In this document: piece by piece, positions 1 through 5,214 of the stretch
Position numbering within the stretch: position 1 is the stretch's first letter
Layout: each line of letters opens with the position of its first letter
From: Vulcanimicrobiota bacterium
Lineage (GTDB): Bacteria; Vulcanimicrobiota; Vulcanimicrobiia; Vulcanimicrobiales; Vulcanimicrobiaceae
Length of the DNA stretch: 5,472 nt
Assembly: GCA_013289785.1 (NCBI GenBank)
Contig: JABCZE010000136.1
Span: 1-5,472, forward strand
Direction of reading: 5' to 3'
Translations under genes and position numbers: made by a program
Notes under the pieces: model-generated
The model's database searches: none
What the model was told of the DNA's origin: nothing
The model's input: the letters and a program-made list of their open reading frames with translations, nothing else

Positions 1-417
1 GACGTCTACGAGGCCAACGACAGCGCGCACGACGAGCTTCAGGCGCGGGACGACATCGCCAACAAGGCCGGCGCGAGACTCTTCGTCAGCATTCACGCCA
101 ACGCGTTCATCAACTCCGGGCCGTACGGAACGACCTGTTACATTTCCAAGCCCGACGACGTGGCCTTCGGGCGGATCGTGGAAACGCACCTGGCTGCCGA
201 CGGCACGAAAGATGACGGACTCGTCAAGAGTCATCTGTACGTAACGCTGCACGCGCGGATGCCCGCGGTGCTGATCGAGACGGCGTTCCTCACCAATCCA
301 GGCGATTACGCGCTGCTCACCTCCTCCGCTTGGCGCCAAAAGGTCGCACAAGAAATCGCCGACGGCATCGGCCAGTACGCGCAGGAGTACCCGGTTCCAA
401 ATCAGCCGGCTCAGTAG
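1..417 (+). CDS. N-acetylmuramoyl-L-alanine amidase, Amidase_3 family (3' end only)
   Basis: The frame is open from base 1 to the TAG at 415-417, so this is the C-terminal 138 residues of a longer protein whose start lies left of the window. Amidase_3 enzymes are zinc hydrolases that cut the bond between N-acetylmuramic acid and the L-alanine of the stem peptide, outside the cytoplasmic membrane, in cell separation, wall turnover or sporulation. Two hallmarks are visible: SIHAN at residues 30-34 of the fragment, whose His32 is a zinc ligand in the family, and PAVLIETAFLTNP at 88-100, whose Glu93 matches the catalytic glutamate. The segment before SIHAN (R16, then IAN at 19-21) also fits the usual L-x-x-R-x-x-x-A-N pattern. 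The first zinc-binding His and Glu lie outside the window. The protein ends soon after the catalytic domain, so any SPOR, SH3 or AMIN domain would be N-terminal. It is followed by murI after only 9 bases. Family assignment is firm; the particular physiological role is not shown. Confidence 0.93.
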   Translation, partial: DVYEANDSAHDELQARDDIANKAGARLFVSIHANAFINSGPYGTTCYISKPDDVAFGRIVETHLAADGTKDDGLVKSHLYVTLHARMPAVLIETAFLTNPGDYALLTSSAWRQKVAQEIADGIGQYAQEYPVPNQPAQ

Positions 418-426
418 TCATCACAG

Positions 427-1182
427 GTGATAGGGTTATTTGATTCAGGCCTTGGCGGCCTGACGGTGCTGGCGCGCGTCCGCGAGCGGATGCCCTCGGC
501 CGACATCCTCTTTTTCGCCGACCAAGCCAACGTGCCGTACGGCGATAAGACGCATGCGGAACTGCTGAAGTTACTGCAGGCGAACCTGGCTCGGCTCGAC
601 GCGCGCGGCGTCGATGCGATCGTAATGGGCTGTAATACGTCGTGCGCGGTGGCCGAACGGTATGGCTGGCCCGTGACGCGCGCCGCGGTGCTCGACCTGA
701 TCGAGTCGGCGGCGATCGCGGTCGAGCGTGGCGGATTCAAGCGCGTCGGCGTCGTCGCAACCGCGGCGACCGTCGGCGCGGGCTCCTACGGAAGGACGAT
801 TCGCGCCCGCGTTGGTGGCATTGACGTCGTCGAAGTTCCCGCGCCGGCGCTCGTTCCGCTCGTCGAAGCCGGAGCGATCGAAGGCGAACGGCCCCACGCC
901 GCGGTCGCCGAGGTCTGCGGACACCTGCCGCTCGATCTCGACGTGTTAGTCTTTGGCTGCACGCACTATCCCGTGCTGGAATCGCACTTTCGCGCGGTCC
1001 TCGGCGACGGCATTACGTTAATCGATCCGGCTTTCGTGCAAGCCGAGCGAACCGCCGAGCTTCTCGGTACTCGGGCGAACGGAAGCGGATCGACCGAGTA
1101 TACGACGAGCGGCGACGAAACGGCGTTCCTGGCAAACGTCGCGCGTATTTTATTAGCGAATGGCCGAGGTGCTCCCGCGTAA
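427..1182 (+). CDS. murI: Glutamate racemase
   Basis: This cytoplasmic, cofactor-independent racemase converts L-glutamate to D-glutamate for the second position of the peptidoglycan stem peptide. At 251 residues it has the usual family length. Visible motifs in order: FDSGLGGLTV at 5-14 (Asp6-Ser7 in the active site), VPYGDKT at 36-42, GCNT at 68-71 with catalytic Cys69, GVVATAATV at 108-116, VPAPALVPLVEAG at 137-149, and GCTHYPVL at 177-184 with catalytic Cys178 and His180. All key residues are intact, so it should be active. The start is forced: the GTG at 427 lies four codons after an in-frame TAG (the amidase stop), and the protein begins directly on the first beta strand. There is no convincing Shine-Dalgarno sequence before it, so translation may be coupled to the amidase. 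The 3' end overlaps the annotated start of the next gene by 23 bases. The pairing with a wall amidase fits a peptidoglycan operon. Confidence 0.96.
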   Translation: MIGLFDSGLGGLTVLARVRERMPSADILFFADQANVPYGDKTHAELLKLLQANLARLDARGVDAIVMGCNTSCAVAERYGWPVTRAAVLDLIESAAIAVERGGFKRVGVVATAATVGAGSYGRTIRARVGGIDVVEVPAPALVPLVEAGAIEGERPHAAVAEVCGHLPLDLDVLVFGCTHYPVLESHFRAVLGDGITLIDPAFVQAERTAELLGTRANGSGSTEYTTSGDETAFLANVARILLANGRGAPA

Positions 1183-3475
1183 CGGCAAGCAGCACCGGCG
1201 GATGGCCGCTTTTCGGCTGAGCGCGCTGTTTGCTGCGACCATCGTCGCCGGTGCCACTCCGGGCCCGAGCGCATCGCCGGCCACCAGCGCTAAAAGCCGG
1301 CCACACTGCGTTTTTGAGAACTCTTACACCTTTAGTTCCGCGCCGTGTGCGCCGTTCAGGAAGGTCGGCATTCGAGTGCAGGCGGCAATTTCGAGCAGTG
1401 CCTTCGGAGCGGACGCGCCGCCCGAAGATATCCGCGTTCTCGACGACGGCTCGGTAATGGTTCAAACCGATCGTTACGGCCTATATCGCATCGCAGGCAG
1501 GCGCCCGCGGGTGCTTTGGTGGCCGGCTCCCCGCTGCGACCGGCAACCGCATTTCGAGTTTGAGTTCACCGGCTCGTTTGATGACGAGCTCCTCACGACG
1601 GTTGACCACACTACGAGCGCTGCGGTGCGCGCCGACGGTTCGCTAGCATTTCGGTTGCCTCTTGCGTTTGACTCGGTGGCGCAGGACGCCAACGGCGTCG
1701 TGTGGCTCCTGAGGGGACGCTATCCAGATCAAACGCTGTATGCCTATTTTCCGCGAACGCGAGTGCAAGTGACGCTCCAATCCCCAAAGGACGGCTACAA
1801 AGTTTTTCTGTCGCCAAACGGTTACGTCTATGCCAGCAACTCCGACGGCCTGTTCGAACTCGATTCGCAACCCAAGGTCCGGGCGCGCCTGGTCCATGGC
1901 GCGATCCGGCGGCAGGACGTCACGGCATATCGTGGACTCGATTTTTTCGTATCGCCGATTCAGGCAGTCGGCCGAGATGGATCGCTCTGGGCGTCGACGC
2001 CGACGCAGGTAATCCACGTGCATCCCGACGGCACTCCGAGCGTGATGCGCTTCACCGAGCCTCCGCGAAGCATGACGATGCCGTGGCCGGCAATTCCCCT
2101 GACCATGACCCGTGACGGCGCGGTTTGGACGACGTTCGGCAAGACGGCGTGGATCGATAACAGCGATCGAATCCAAGTCTTAACGCTTCCCCAATCGGAC
2201 GGCTGGAGCGTTAGGTTTGGACCGGATTCGAGCCTCTGGGTTTTGGCGCACGACGCGCGAACGGGGCAGCCGCTAGGCATCGTAAACGTCGTGCCCGCCG
2301 ACGTCGGGCGCAGGGCGACAGCATGGCCTTTTAAACCTCTAACCGCCGCCGGATCGCCCACGCCCTTCGTTCCCTGCCCGCGGCCGACCACGCCGCCCAC
2401 CCCCACGCCGCAGCTCCCGCCGAAAAACGGCGCGATCAACTTCGTCTACGTGGCGAGCGAGACTTCGCACGAGGTGTGGGGATACTGGGCCGGCCGGAGT
2501 GGCAAACTCACGCCGGTGCGCGGCGCACCGTTTCCAGCAGGTAACGGTCCCGTGAACGTTACAATCGATCCGGCGGGACGCCACCTCTACGTCGGTACGT
2601 GGTATGACGGCATCTTCGCATTCACGATCGACGCGCGCAGCGGGACGCTGGCCGAGATCCGCGGCTCGCCGTTTGGCGCCGCAAGCGGCCCAACAATCAT
2701 TGTACTCGATCGTAGCGGCCGCTATGCGTTCGCGGCCAACCTCAACGCAAAGAACGTCACGGGGTACGCGGTCGACGGCGAGAGCGGCGTTCTGCGCCCG
2801 CTGGCGTGGTCACCGATGGCTATGAATCATTATCCCTATAGGCTGACCGTCAATCCGCGGCGAGATGTAGCGTACTTCGTGACCGACCGAGACCTCGAAA
2901 CGTTCGGTACGAGTGGGGGAGTGCTGACGAATCTTTCGACAATAGCGCCGGCGCGCGGCAATTCGCTTTACATCGATCCGCAGGGGCGCTGGGCGTACTT
3001 AACCAGCGATCCCGGAGGCACTATCGCAGTCTACGGCGTCGATCCTCGCACTGGAGTGCTGATGCCGCCTACTGCGCCTACCGTCAAGGCCGGAAACGAA
3101 CCGCGCGCTATCGCTACGGGTCCGCGCGGGCGCTTTCTTTATGTTACGAACATCCCCAGCGAAGCATCGAAAGCGACGATCCTTGGCTATCGAATCGACC
3201 CGCGAAACGGGACGTTGCGCGCGCTCCCAACCTCGCCTTACAACGGTGCGCCGGGCGGAAATGGAATGACGGTTACGCCCGACGGCGCATTTCTCTACAC
3301 AACGAACTTCGACACGAAGGCCATTTCGGGATTTGCGATCGATTCAACGTCGGGGGCGTTGTGGCCGCTCCCTAGTTCTCCGTTCAAGACCGGCAACACG
3401 CCGCAGGGAATCGTTTCGTGCCGGCGCGTGGGCGACAGCTGCAAAACGGCGCCGGCGATCGGCGGAAATATTTAG
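1160..3475 (+). CDS. Secreted double beta-propeller protein; C-terminal half lactonase/YVTN-like
   Basis: This is a predicted exported protein of 771 residues. The N-terminus has basic residues (R7, K10, R13, R14, R19), a hydrophobic run at 20-32 and a small-residue, proline-rich cleavage region near 33-42, as in a Sec signal peptide. Residues 84-390 hold about seven loose repeats with a DG-x-(L/V)-W type turn (for example at 159-160, 178-182, 273-277, 319-323), like Vgb/NHL-type propellers. Residues 399-421 are a proline/threonine-rich linker. Residues 428-756 hold seven clear repeats starting with F-L-Y-V-x-N-like strands and containing S/N-G-x-L and SPF signatures, as in the lactonase (PF10282) seven-bladed propeller family. 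Family members include 6-phosphogluconolactonases, but many are uncharacterised, so no enzyme activity is claimed. Six cysteines (50, 63, 126, 406, 754, 761) could form disulfides after export. The ATG at 1160 overlaps murI by 23 bases; the ATG at 1202 is an equally good start and still gives a signal peptide. Neither has a good Shine-Dalgarno sequence. Confidence 0.85.
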   Translation: MAEVLPRNGKQHRRMAAFRLSALFAATIVAGATPGPSASPATSAKSRPHCVFENSYTFSSAPCAPFRKVGIRVQAAISSSAFGADAPPEDIRVLDDGSVMVQTDRYGLYRIAGRRPRVLWWPAPRCDRQPHFEFEFTGSFDDELLTTVDHTTSAAVRADGSLAFRLPLAFDSVAQDANGVVWLLRGRYPDQTLYAYFPRTRVQVTLQSPKDGYKVFLSPNGYVYASNSDGLFELDSQPKVRARLVHGAIRRQDVTAYRGLDFFVSPIQAVGRDGSLWASTPTQVIHVHPDGTPSVMRFTEPPRSMTMPWPAIPLTMTRDGAVWTTFGKTAWIDNSDRIQVLTLPQSDGWSVRFGPDSSLWVLAHDARTGQPLGIVNVVPADVGRRATAWPFKPLTAAGSPTPFVPCPRPTTPPTPTPQLPPKNGAINFVYVASETSHEVWGYWAGRSGKLTPVRGAPFPAGNGPVNVTIDPAGRHLYVGTWYDGIFAFTIDARSGTLAEIRGSPFGAASGPTIIVLDRSGRYAFAANLNAKNVTGYAVDGESGVLRPLAWSPMAMNHYPYRLTVNPRRDVAYFVTDRDLETFGTSGGVLTNLSTIAPARGNSLYIDPQGRWAYLTSDPGGTIAVYGVDPRTGVLMPPTAPTVKAGNEPRAIATGPRGRFLYVTNIPSEASKATILGYRIDPRNGTLRALPTSPYNGAPGGNGMTVTPDGAFLYTTNFDTKAISGFAIDSTSGALWPLPSSPFKTGNTPQGIVSCRRVGDSCKTAPAIGGNI
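1409..2329 (+). repeat. N-terminal propeller: about seven degenerate coding repeats
   Basis: This segment encodes residues 84-390 of the double-propeller protein. By eye it divides into seven units of about 35-45 residues, at roughly 84-120, 137-170, 171-209, 211-245, 262-299, 307-344 and 347-390. Most carry a short D/P-x-G/S turn followed by an aromatic or aliphatic strand (V-W, Y-V-Y, L-W, V-W, L-W). The sequence identity between units is low, so both the count and the family (Vgb, SMP-30 or two-component-regulator propeller) are inferences from spacing and turn motifs. Confidence 0.5.
2441..3427 (+). repeat. C-terminal lactonase-like propeller: seven coding repeats
   Basis: This segment encodes residues 428-756. 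Units begin at residues 428, 475, 522, 570, 611, 659 and 711, each with a Y/F-rich first strand (such as FVYVAS, HLYVGT, FLYVTN, FLYTTN). Most follow with a strand ending in a D/S-G-x-L turn, an SPF-like proline turn, and a P-x-G-R turn leading into the next unit. The fourth unit is shorter (about 41 residues against 46-52) and lacks part of the middle strand pair. Seven units are what a closed lactonase-family propeller needs, so the domain looks complete. Confidence 0.75.
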
Positions 3476-3500
3476 GGTATTCTCAGGCCCGCCGATTATC

Positions 3501-3779
3501 ATGCAATCCATGACGCCAGAAGAGCTAGAAGCCCTGATGCACAACGTTGAGCGCTGGGCGGAAGGAGAGCGCGAGCGACTCGTCTACGGAGGCACGCGCC
3601 CGGTGTCGATCTGCTCGACGGTTGAAGCGGCCACGCGCGAGGCTGCGATCGCGCGGGGGAATGCGATTGCGCACTGCGCCGAGCTCTCCGAGATCGAGTC
3701 GGTCTCGGCTCACGCAAGCCAATGCTTGAACGCCTTGAGACGGTTTATTGGAAAAGACGACCGAGAGTTTGTAGCGTAA
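3501..3779 (+). CDS. Hypothetical protein, 92 residues, probably helical and cytoplasmic
   Basis: I do not recognise this protein. It starts 25 bases after the propeller gene. The frame is open further upstream into that gene, but the extension is arginine-rich and looks like an out-of-frame shadow, so the ATG at 3501 is preferred; the ATG at 3510 (89 residues) is also possible. No strong Shine-Dalgarno sequence precedes either. The protein has no signal peptide or membrane segment. Long stretches rich in Ala, Glu, Leu and Arg (residues 5-27, 41-62, 64-84) suggest three or four helices with a net acidic charge. Three cysteines (38, 59, 75) are spread through it with no CxxC pair. Codon use resembles the neighbours, with many third-position G/C, supporting a real gene. 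Position in a tight same-strand array suggests co-transcription with its neighbours. Confidence 0.65.
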   Translation: MQSMTPEELEALMHNVERWAEGERERLVYGGTRPVSICSTVEAATREAAIARGNAIAHCAELSEIESVSAHASQCLNALRRFIGKDDREFVA

Positions 3780-3803
3780 ACGTGCCGGCAATGGGCCGCC
3801 TAG

Positions 3804-4397
3804 ATGAGTCGCGGCTTGCGCCGTGGAAATCGTACCGCCTTGTCGCCCAAAAAATTGTGGCCCTGCATCGCTGCGACGGCGGCCACGCCGTTGTTGGCGG
3901 GCGCATCAGTTACCATTCAAACGACGATCCCCGATAGCGTCGCTCCGATAACGATCGACCAATGCGCGGTCACGCTGCAGAAGGCGGCGGGTGGGTCTAC
4001 GTTCTCAGATTACCTCGACTTCACGAATATCAGCCAGCGCACGGTGACCGAGATTCGTTTTTCATTCAGAATCGTCGACGCGATCGGGCAAACGGAAGAT
4101 AGCGTAACCGACGATCGCGTGGGACAGTTCGCTCCGGGTATTGCGATTAGTCATTCCACCCCCGCTCCTACGGCGCCGAGCGCGGCGCCGAGGGTGATCG
4201 GCGCGGTACCGGCTTCGTCCAAGATCGTTTGCGGCGTGCAGGTGGTTCGCTTTGACGACGGCAGCATCTGGAATGACGGCGACGGACCGGTAGGGTCGGG
4301 GACGCTCGTGACGCCTCCGCCACAGCCCGCGGCGACGCCGCCATGGCAGTGGCCTTTCGATCCGCCGACGCCGCCGGCGGGTCCGAAGTCACCCTAA
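3804..4397 (+). CDS. Hypothetical exported protein with proline-rich C-terminus
   Basis: This protein of 197 residues is of unknown function. A basic N-terminus (R3, R6, R7, R10, K16, K17) leads into a hydrophobic run at 18-34 ending LLAGA-S, consistent with a Sec signal peptide cleaved near residue 34; there is no lipobox cysteine at that point. A TTG at 3840 would give a much more typical short signal sequence starting MSPKKLW, so the true start may be there. Residues 36-118 look like alternating beta strands, including DYLDFTNIS and EIRFSFRIVD, suggesting a small beta-sandwich. Cys54 and Cys143 flank this region and could pair after export. A low-complexity Ala/Pro/Ser stretch occupies 119-138. 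The tail (170-197) is very rich in proline with two tryptophans, which suggests a wall-spanning or surface segment. It lies 24 bases after the previous gene and 17 before the next. Confidence 0.7.
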   Translation: MSRGLRRGNRTALSPKKLWPCIAATAATPLLAGASVTIQTTIPDSVAPITIDQCAVTLQKAAGGSTFSDYLDFTNISQRTVTEIRFSFRIVDAIGQTEDSVTDDRVGQFAPGIAISHSTPAPTAPSAAPRVIGAVPASSKIVCGVQVVRFDDGSIWNDGDGPVGSGTLVTPPPQPAATPPWQWPFDPPTPPAGPKSP

Positions 4398-4414
4398 GGA
4401 TAACGCCCACGCCA

Positions 4415-4666
4415 ATGGACGACGCTCGAAGACTTGCTGCCGCGCTCAACGCCCTCGTAAAGTCGCCGCAGTTCTCAAATACGAAGGCGCGGGGAGCCGC
4501 ACGCCAAGAGCCGGCGGTCAACTGGCCGGCTACCAAGAAGCTTAACGAAGACTTCAACTCCGAGGTCGACGGGTGCGAGTCGTTCGTCATGAACGATGGG
4601 AGCATCTGCTCCTGGGTGCCGGGACAGTTTCGCTACGCGGCGATTGCGAAGGACCGCCGGCCCTAG
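4415..4666 (+). CDS. Hypothetical protein, 83 residues, with a C-x10-C DGS motif
   Basis: I do not recognise this short protein. The ATG at 4415 is 17 bases after the previous stop. An AAGGA at 4396-4400, overlapping that stop, could act as a ribosome site although the spacing of 14 bases is long. The frame extends back to an ATG at 4343 (107 residues), which would overlap the preceding gene by 55 bases and is less likely. The N-terminal third (1-20) looks helical. The C-terminal part has two cysteines, C54 and C65, flanking ESFVMNDGSI, followed by SWVPGQFRY. This is the most motif-like stretch and could be a small disulfide or metal-bound hairpin. No signal peptide is visible. Third-position G/C is high in this frame, supporting coding. 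Its TAG stop overlaps the stop of the opposing RES gene. Confidence 0.6.
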   Translation: MDDARRLAAALNALVKSPQFSNTKARGAARQEPAVNWPATKKLNEDFNSEVDGCESFVMNDGSICSWVPGQFRYAAIAKDRRP

Positions 4667-4677
4667 GTTGTCGGTCC
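4651..4677. terminator. Possible bidirectional hairpin over the shared CTAG stops
   Basis: GGACCG at 4651-4656 and CGGTCC at 4672-4677 form a perfect 6-base inverted repeat around a 15-base loop. The loop contains CTAG (4663-4666), where the stop codons of the two convergent genes overlap. The position is right for a terminator serving both strands, but no T tract follows on either side, so intrinsic termination is unproven. The repeat could be chance in GC-rich sequence. Confidence 0.25.
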
Positions 4678-5214
4678 GGCGTCGATGTGGCGAGGCAGCA
4701 ATGCGGCCGCCTCTTGGACTGCCGCGTGCTCGACGGACAAAACTTCCGGATCTCGCTTGAGTCGCAGTTGTTTGCGGTTCCATAGAGCCAGGCTTTGCCA
4801 TTGCGAATCGTAGCGCGACCACCACGCGATGCCGATCCACTTCTTGCTTGCGTGAATTCGAGCGGCCCAGGCTTGCGTGAGGCTGCGCTGGCGCGCGACG
4901 ACGCCGGAGGGTCGTAGATCGTAGGCCAAAAGCCTCCCGGCGTTATCGAGATCGCAGATGGCAGCTCGACCCTGCAGGTAGTAGGTTGCGAGCGCGTACG
5001 GTCGGTCCGGTTGGGCAAATATTGCTTGCGTCCACGCGTCGAAACGCCCGAAGGCTTCGCTCACTGCGCCGACGGCGCTGCTGCTAAGGTACAGCTCCCG
5101 GTAAAGCGCGGGATTCGCGATGCGGCCCGCAGCGCCGAGCGGTGCGTAGAGCGCGCCCCCTGGTTGTGCTGGAAGGGCAGCCACATCATACGGAAAGACG
5201 CGGTAGAGCGTCAT
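4663..5214 (-). CDS. RES-domain toxin of a xre-res type II toxin-antitoxin system
   Basis: This protein of 183 residues belongs to the RES (Arg-Glu-Ser) family. Characterised members degrade NAD+ (MbcT of Mycobacterium tuberculosis is an NAD+ phosphorylase) or ADP-ribosylate a host enzyme (ParT), stopping growth when free of the antitoxin. Conserved positions are visible: Arg5 in LYRVF, Arg31 in GRIANP, Tyr42 in ELYLSSS, Glu53 in VSEAFG and Ser133-Arg134 in AWWSRYD. The order and the 11-residue steps Arg31-Tyr42-Glu53 fit an NAD-binding RES fold, so it appears intact. The chosen ATG at 5214 overlaps the antitoxin stop as ATGA. The frame is open upstream to an ATG at 5331, but that extension is arginine-rich shadow sequence opposite the RES fold and inside the antitoxin gene. 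No Shine-Dalgarno sequence is seen, so translational coupling to the antitoxin is likely. Which chemistry it performs cannot be read from the sequence. Confidence 0.88.
   Translation of the reverse strand: MTLYRVFPYDVAALPAQPGGALYAPLGAAGRIANPALYRELYLSSSAVGAVSEAFGRFDAWTQAIFAQPDRPYALATYYLQGRAAICDLDNAGRLLAYDLRPSGVVARQRSLTQAWAARIHASKKWIGIAWWSRYDSQWQSLALWNRKQLRLKRDPEVLSVEHAAVQEAAALLPRHIDAGPTT
5211..5214 (-). other. ATGA stop/start overlap coupling antitoxin and toxin
   Basis: On the minus strand the antitoxin TGA (5213-5211) and the toxin ATG (5214-5212) share bases in the sequence ATGA. This overlap commonly lets ribosomes finishing the antitoxin start the toxin, which keeps toxin output tied to antitoxin output. 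The lack of a separate ribosome site before the toxin agrees with this. Confidence 0.8.

Noticed and set aside
411..740. Long open frames on the opposite strand within murI, the propeller gene and the toxin region
   Set aside because: They have no family motifs, have Arg/Ser/Pro-rich composition, and lie opposite genes with clear motifs.
2351..2431. C-rich DNA repeat in the propeller gene
   Set aside because: The repetition is explained by proline and threonine codons of the interdomain linker, not by an independent DNA element.
3478..3483. TATTCT as a possible -10 promoter element before the gene at 3501
   Set aside because: It matches only partly, has no fitting -35 element, and sits in a 25-base gap of a compact same-strand array.
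3333..3500. A 56-residue N-terminal extension of the 92-residue protein
   Set aside because: It lies within the propeller gene in another frame and is dominated by arginine, typical of shadow frames in GC-rich DNA; the ATG at 3501 just past the preceding stop is a better start.
4343..4414. A frameshift joining the exported protein to the 83-residue protein
   Set aside because: The exported protein ends naturally in a proline-rich tail, the next gene has its own ATG and possible ribosome site, and no domain is split across the junction.
4475..4840. Minus-strand open frame of 121 codons across the convergent junction
   Set aside because: It overlaps the end of the RES gene, which has a clear family match, and its product is low-complexity Arg/Ala/Ser sequence.
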